Shown piece after piece: positions 4,636 through 6,929 of a stretch of 6,929 bases of DNA. Under the pieces are notes generated by a model. It had not been told where the DNA came from. It ran no database searches and saw nothing but the letters and a program-made list of their open reading frames with translations. Position numbers and translations under genes: made by a program. Location: assembly GCA_003973375.1 (NCBI GenBank), contig QNYL01000033.1, positions 1-6,929 on the forward strand, read 5' to 3'. How positions within the stretch are numbered: the stretch's first letter is position 1; the number at the start of each line of letters is the position of its first letter. Source of the DNA: Flavobacteriia bacterium. Lineage in GTDB: Bacteria > Bacteroidota > Bacteroidia > Flavobacteriales > Flavobacteriaceae.

Positions 4636-6929
4636 TCATTTGATTACTTCAAAGTTCCAGCTGATACTTTCACCATTTTCATCTACCAGAGTCATTTTGT
4701 GTTTACCGGGGGATGGATCGATTTCCATACGGTGTGTATTTTGGGTTTCCCCGATAAATTTATCGTCGAGATGCCAGAATATCTTTATATCAGGATCTCT
4801 GTGGGCTACTTCGAAAACACTTTTCCCTTTTGTTCCATCCAGTTCGCGGGGAATAAAGATCTTGGTATGATTTCTTGGGTAGATCACGTCCATATTTTTA
4901 AAATTCTCCTGCCGGCATCCGGGCAAAAAAGGAGGAAGGTTTTTATAAAAAGGATTTTTTTGTTTAAAATACCATTCCGGAACAGGAGGGATGATAAACC
5001 AGACCTGAAGAACCATATCATTTACCGAATAGCAATCGCTGTTAACACGATATTTCTTTTCTTTATCCAGACGGATCATTTTATGATAAGGACAAACTCC
5101 TGTATTCAGACCTTTTTTGGGTATTTGCATTTCAAAACTTTCTTCACAAATATCCGAGGCCAGAGCTCCGCTTTGAGCGCAAATCTTTGCAGGGATCAGA
5201 TCCCAGTCGGGTTTTTCAAACCAGGTATTAGTTTTCAATTGTTTAAAGATCCTGAACATAATTGGTGAAGCTACTGTAGTTCCGGTAAGTCCGGGGCGGC
5301 CTTCTCCGTCGGCATTTCCTGCCCAGACACCTACAATATATTTAGGAGTCATACCAATGGCCCAGGCATCTCTGTGGCCAAAGCTCGTACCTGTCTTCCA
5401 GGCAATTTTTTGTGATGATCCGAACTCTTTCCATCCGGTTTCTTCCAAAGGCCTGTTTAGTGTAGACATGGCTTTGGAGGTCCACCATATGGCACCGGTA
5501 TCAAAGACTTTCTTCACGGTATTTTTTTCTGGATTCTCCTGATAAAAGCTTGCTTTTTGAATATGATCAAAATCGTTAAGAGTTTGCGACATCTGCAAAT
5601 AAGCATTGCTCAGATCCCATAAAGTGGCTTCAGCTCCGCCAAGGATTAGGGCAAGACCGTAATGTCCCGGAGGTTTATTTAAGGTGCTGAGCCCTATTTT
5701 TTTCAGATTGTCGTAGAATTTTTCAATACCGTATTTTTGCAGCATCCGTACAGCCGGAATATTCAGTGATCTTGCCAGGGCCTCATCGGCCGGAACCATA
5801 CCGTCGTATGTCCTTTCATAATTTTTGGGAGCAAAGCCTGAGATCTGTGTAGGAATATCTTTGATCAAAGTTTTGGGTAAAATATCCCCATCCTGAAGCA
5901 TAAACGTATAGAGAAAAGGTTTTAAAATACTTCCGGTACTTCTGGGAGCGGTGATAATATCAACATTTCTTCCCGAGTTTTCCTGAGGGCAATCGCTGTT
6001 TCCTACATAGGCCAGCACTTTGCTGTTTTCAACATCGATTACCAGGGCAGCCATGTTGTGGATCTCGTTCTCACTTAAGTGGCTGTGTGACTGGCTGATA
6101 ATTTTGTTGATATTCTTTTGAAGTTGTATGTCGATACTTGTAAAAATTCTTTCTCCTTTTTTTCCTTCTTTTACGCATCTGTCGAGCAGATGTTGTGCGA
6201 TGCCGGGAATATGATGCGGTTTTCCGGGGAGTTCCTCCATTTTTGCCAGTTCACAAGTTTCTGCATCAATTACTTTTTTATCTAATAATTTGTCCAGCAA
6301 ACGGTCTCTTTTTGCTTTAAGTCTGATCTGATTTTTTCCGGGATAGATCAATGCAGGAGCATTGGGTAAAACGGCCAGAGTACAGGTTTCTCCCCAGGAA
6401 AGCCGTGAGGGTTCTCTGCCAAAATATCTCCAGGAGGCTGCCTCGAGTCCTACAACATTTCCTCCGAAAGGGGCATGTGAAGCGTAAAGATTTAAGATCT
6501 CTTTTTTACTGTATCTGAGTTCCAGTTGAAATGATCTGAAGATCTCAATAATTTTTTCGGTTATTGTTCTCGGTTTTCCTTTTCGTGACAGACGAATGGT
6601 TTGCATGGTGATGGTACTGCCTCCGCTCACAATTTTTCCTGCAGAAATATTTTGTTTAAAGGCTCTTGCAATAGAAAACGGATTGACTCCGGGGTGATAA
6701 AAGAAATAAGCATCCTCGAAATGGGTAATGGCCTGTACAAATTTTTCAGGCAGTTCTTTAGACTCCGGGAAACGCCACTGGCCGTCTTCGGCAATTTTAG
6801 CGGATAGCATTTCCCCGTCTTTGTCAAGCAGAACGGTGCTGTAAGGATCTTGAAAAAGTTGTTTTGGAAAGCCGAATAGAAACCATAAAAAGAGCAAAGC
6901 CCCTATTAAATAGAGGGCTTTCTTTTTAC
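4636..6929 (-). CDS. pbpC: Penicillin-binding protein 1C, bifunctional peptidoglycan glycosyltransferase/transpeptidase (N-terminus cut by window edge)
   Basis: Membrane-anchored class A penicillin-binding protein that polymerises lipid II and cross-links peptides in the periplasm. The frame is open to the right edge; numbering the first whole codon (6927-6925) as 1, it has 763 residues, and E. coli PBP1C has 770. KKK followed by a hydrophobic stretch at 4-20 is the signal anchor, so only a few initial codons are missing. The glycosyltransferase (GT51) domain, about 55-230, shows FEDAYFFYHPGVN with catalytic Glu71, then GGSTITMQ (102-109) and KKEILNLY (141-148). The transpeptidase domain, about 290-565, has SILK with nucleophile Ser333 and Lys336, SLN at 387-389, and KTG at 511-513. 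The GHRDAWAIGMTPKYIVGVWAGN stretch after KTG is PBP1C-like. A C-terminal BiPBP_C-type beta domain occupies about 679-763. All catalytic motifs are intact. In many bacteria pbpC follows an alpha-2-macroglobulin gene; any such partner would lie outside this window. Confidence 0.95.
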   Translation of the reverse strand, partial: KKKALYLIGALLFLWFLFGFPKQLFQDPYSTVLLDKDGEMLSAKIAEDGQWRFPESKELPEKFVQAITHFEDAYFFYHPGVNPFSIARAFKQNISAGKIVSGGSTITMQTIRLSRKGKPRTITEKIIEIFRSFQLELRYSKKEILNLYASHAPFGGNVVGLEAASWRYFGREPSRLSWGETCTLAVLPNAPALIYPGKNQIRLKAKRDRLLDKLLDKKVIDAETCELAKMEELPGKPHHIPGIAQHLLDRCVKEGKKGERIFTSIDIQLQKNINKIISQSHSHLSENEIHNMAALVIDVENSKVLAYVGNSDCPQENSGRNVDIITAPRSTGSILKPFLYTFMLQDGDILPKTLIKDIPTQISGFAPKNYERTYDGMVPADEALARSLNIPAVRMLQKYGIEKFYDNLKKIGLSTLNKPPGHYGLALILGGAEATLWDLSNAYLQMSQTLNDFDHIQKASFYQENPEKNTVKKVFDTGAIWWTSKAMSTLNRPLEETGWKEFGSSQKIAWKTGTSFGHRDAWAIGMTPKYIVGVWAGNADGEGRPGLTGTTVASPIMFRIFKQLKTNTWFEKPDWDLIPAKICAQSGALASDICEESFEMQIPKKGLNTGVCPYHKMIRLDKEKKYRVNSDCYSVNDMVLQVWFIIPPVPEWYFKQKNPFYKNLPPFLPGCRQENFKNMDVIYPRNHTKIFIPRELDGTKGKSVFEVAHRDPDIKIFWHLDDKFIGETQNTHRMEIDPSPGKHKMTLVDENGESISWNFEVIK
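6896..6921. repeat. Terminator-like inverted repeat inside the 5' end of pbpC
   Basis: AAAGCCC and GGGCTTT form a perfect 7-bp outer stem, extended by four A-T/G-C pairs past a single bulged base, with a 3-base loop. On the plus strand it runs directly into TTTCTTTTT at 6919-6927; on the minus strand a five-T run follows three bases after the stem. It coincides with codons for the pbpC signal anchor. It may be an attenuator or only a by-product of the Lys- and Leu-rich codons. Confidence 0.45.

Noticed and set aside
4699..5268. 189-codon plus-strand open frame
   Set aside because: It lies wholly antisense to pbpC, whose conserved domains run through it; the translation has no recognisable domain and looks like a shadow frame.
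6895..6897. TTG as the start of the penicillin-binding protein
   Set aside because: The same frame continues upstream without a stop and encodes KKK plus the first half of the signal anchor, so the true start is most likely beyond the right edge.

Overview
The window looks like chromosome from a Bacteroidota member, most likely Flavobacteriia. The supporting signs are low-GC, lysine- and isoleucine-rich coding sequence, A-rich leaders without Shine-Dalgarno sites, two upstream boxes matching the Bacteroidota -7 element TAnnTTTG, and a pyruvate dehydrogenase locus carrying E1-alpha and E2 without E1-beta or E3. This placement is an inference from style and synteny, not from a database match.

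Layout: positions 1-1187 (minus) hold a PLP-dependent trans-sulfuration-family enzyme, probably methionine gamma-lyase-like, whose C-terminus runs off the left edge. A 171-bp AT-rich divergent intergenic region follows. Positions 1359-1817 (plus) encode an Lrp/AsnC regulator, and a strong bidirectional hairpin terminator separates it from the convergent pdhC. pdhC (E2, two lipoyl domains, 1875-3473, minus) and pdhA (E1-alpha, 3517-4515, minus) form an operon transcribed pdhA then pdhC. A 120-bp intergenic region has a -7 box and a nested set of ATGAT/ATCAT repeats. Positions 4636-6929 (minus) encode a near-complete penicillin-binding protein 1C whose first few codons lie beyond the right edge.

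How the genes may work together: the Lrp-family protein is the obvious candidate regulator of the divergent sulfur amino-acid lyase. The shared intergenic region contains four Lrp-box-like 15-mers whose start points are 31, 31 and 41 bp apart, close to whole helical turns. Methionine gamma-lyase releases 2-oxobutyrate, which PDH-type complexes can oxidise to propionyl-CoA, so the neighbouring PDH genes recall the Pseudomonas putida mdeA-mdeB-mdeR cluster; here the link is only suggestive. PBP1C is a cell-wall enzyme with no evident link to the rest.

No RNA genes, CRISPR arrays, insertion sequences or other mobile elements were seen. The region is mostly ordinary core chromosome; the regulatory spacers are its most interesting parts.
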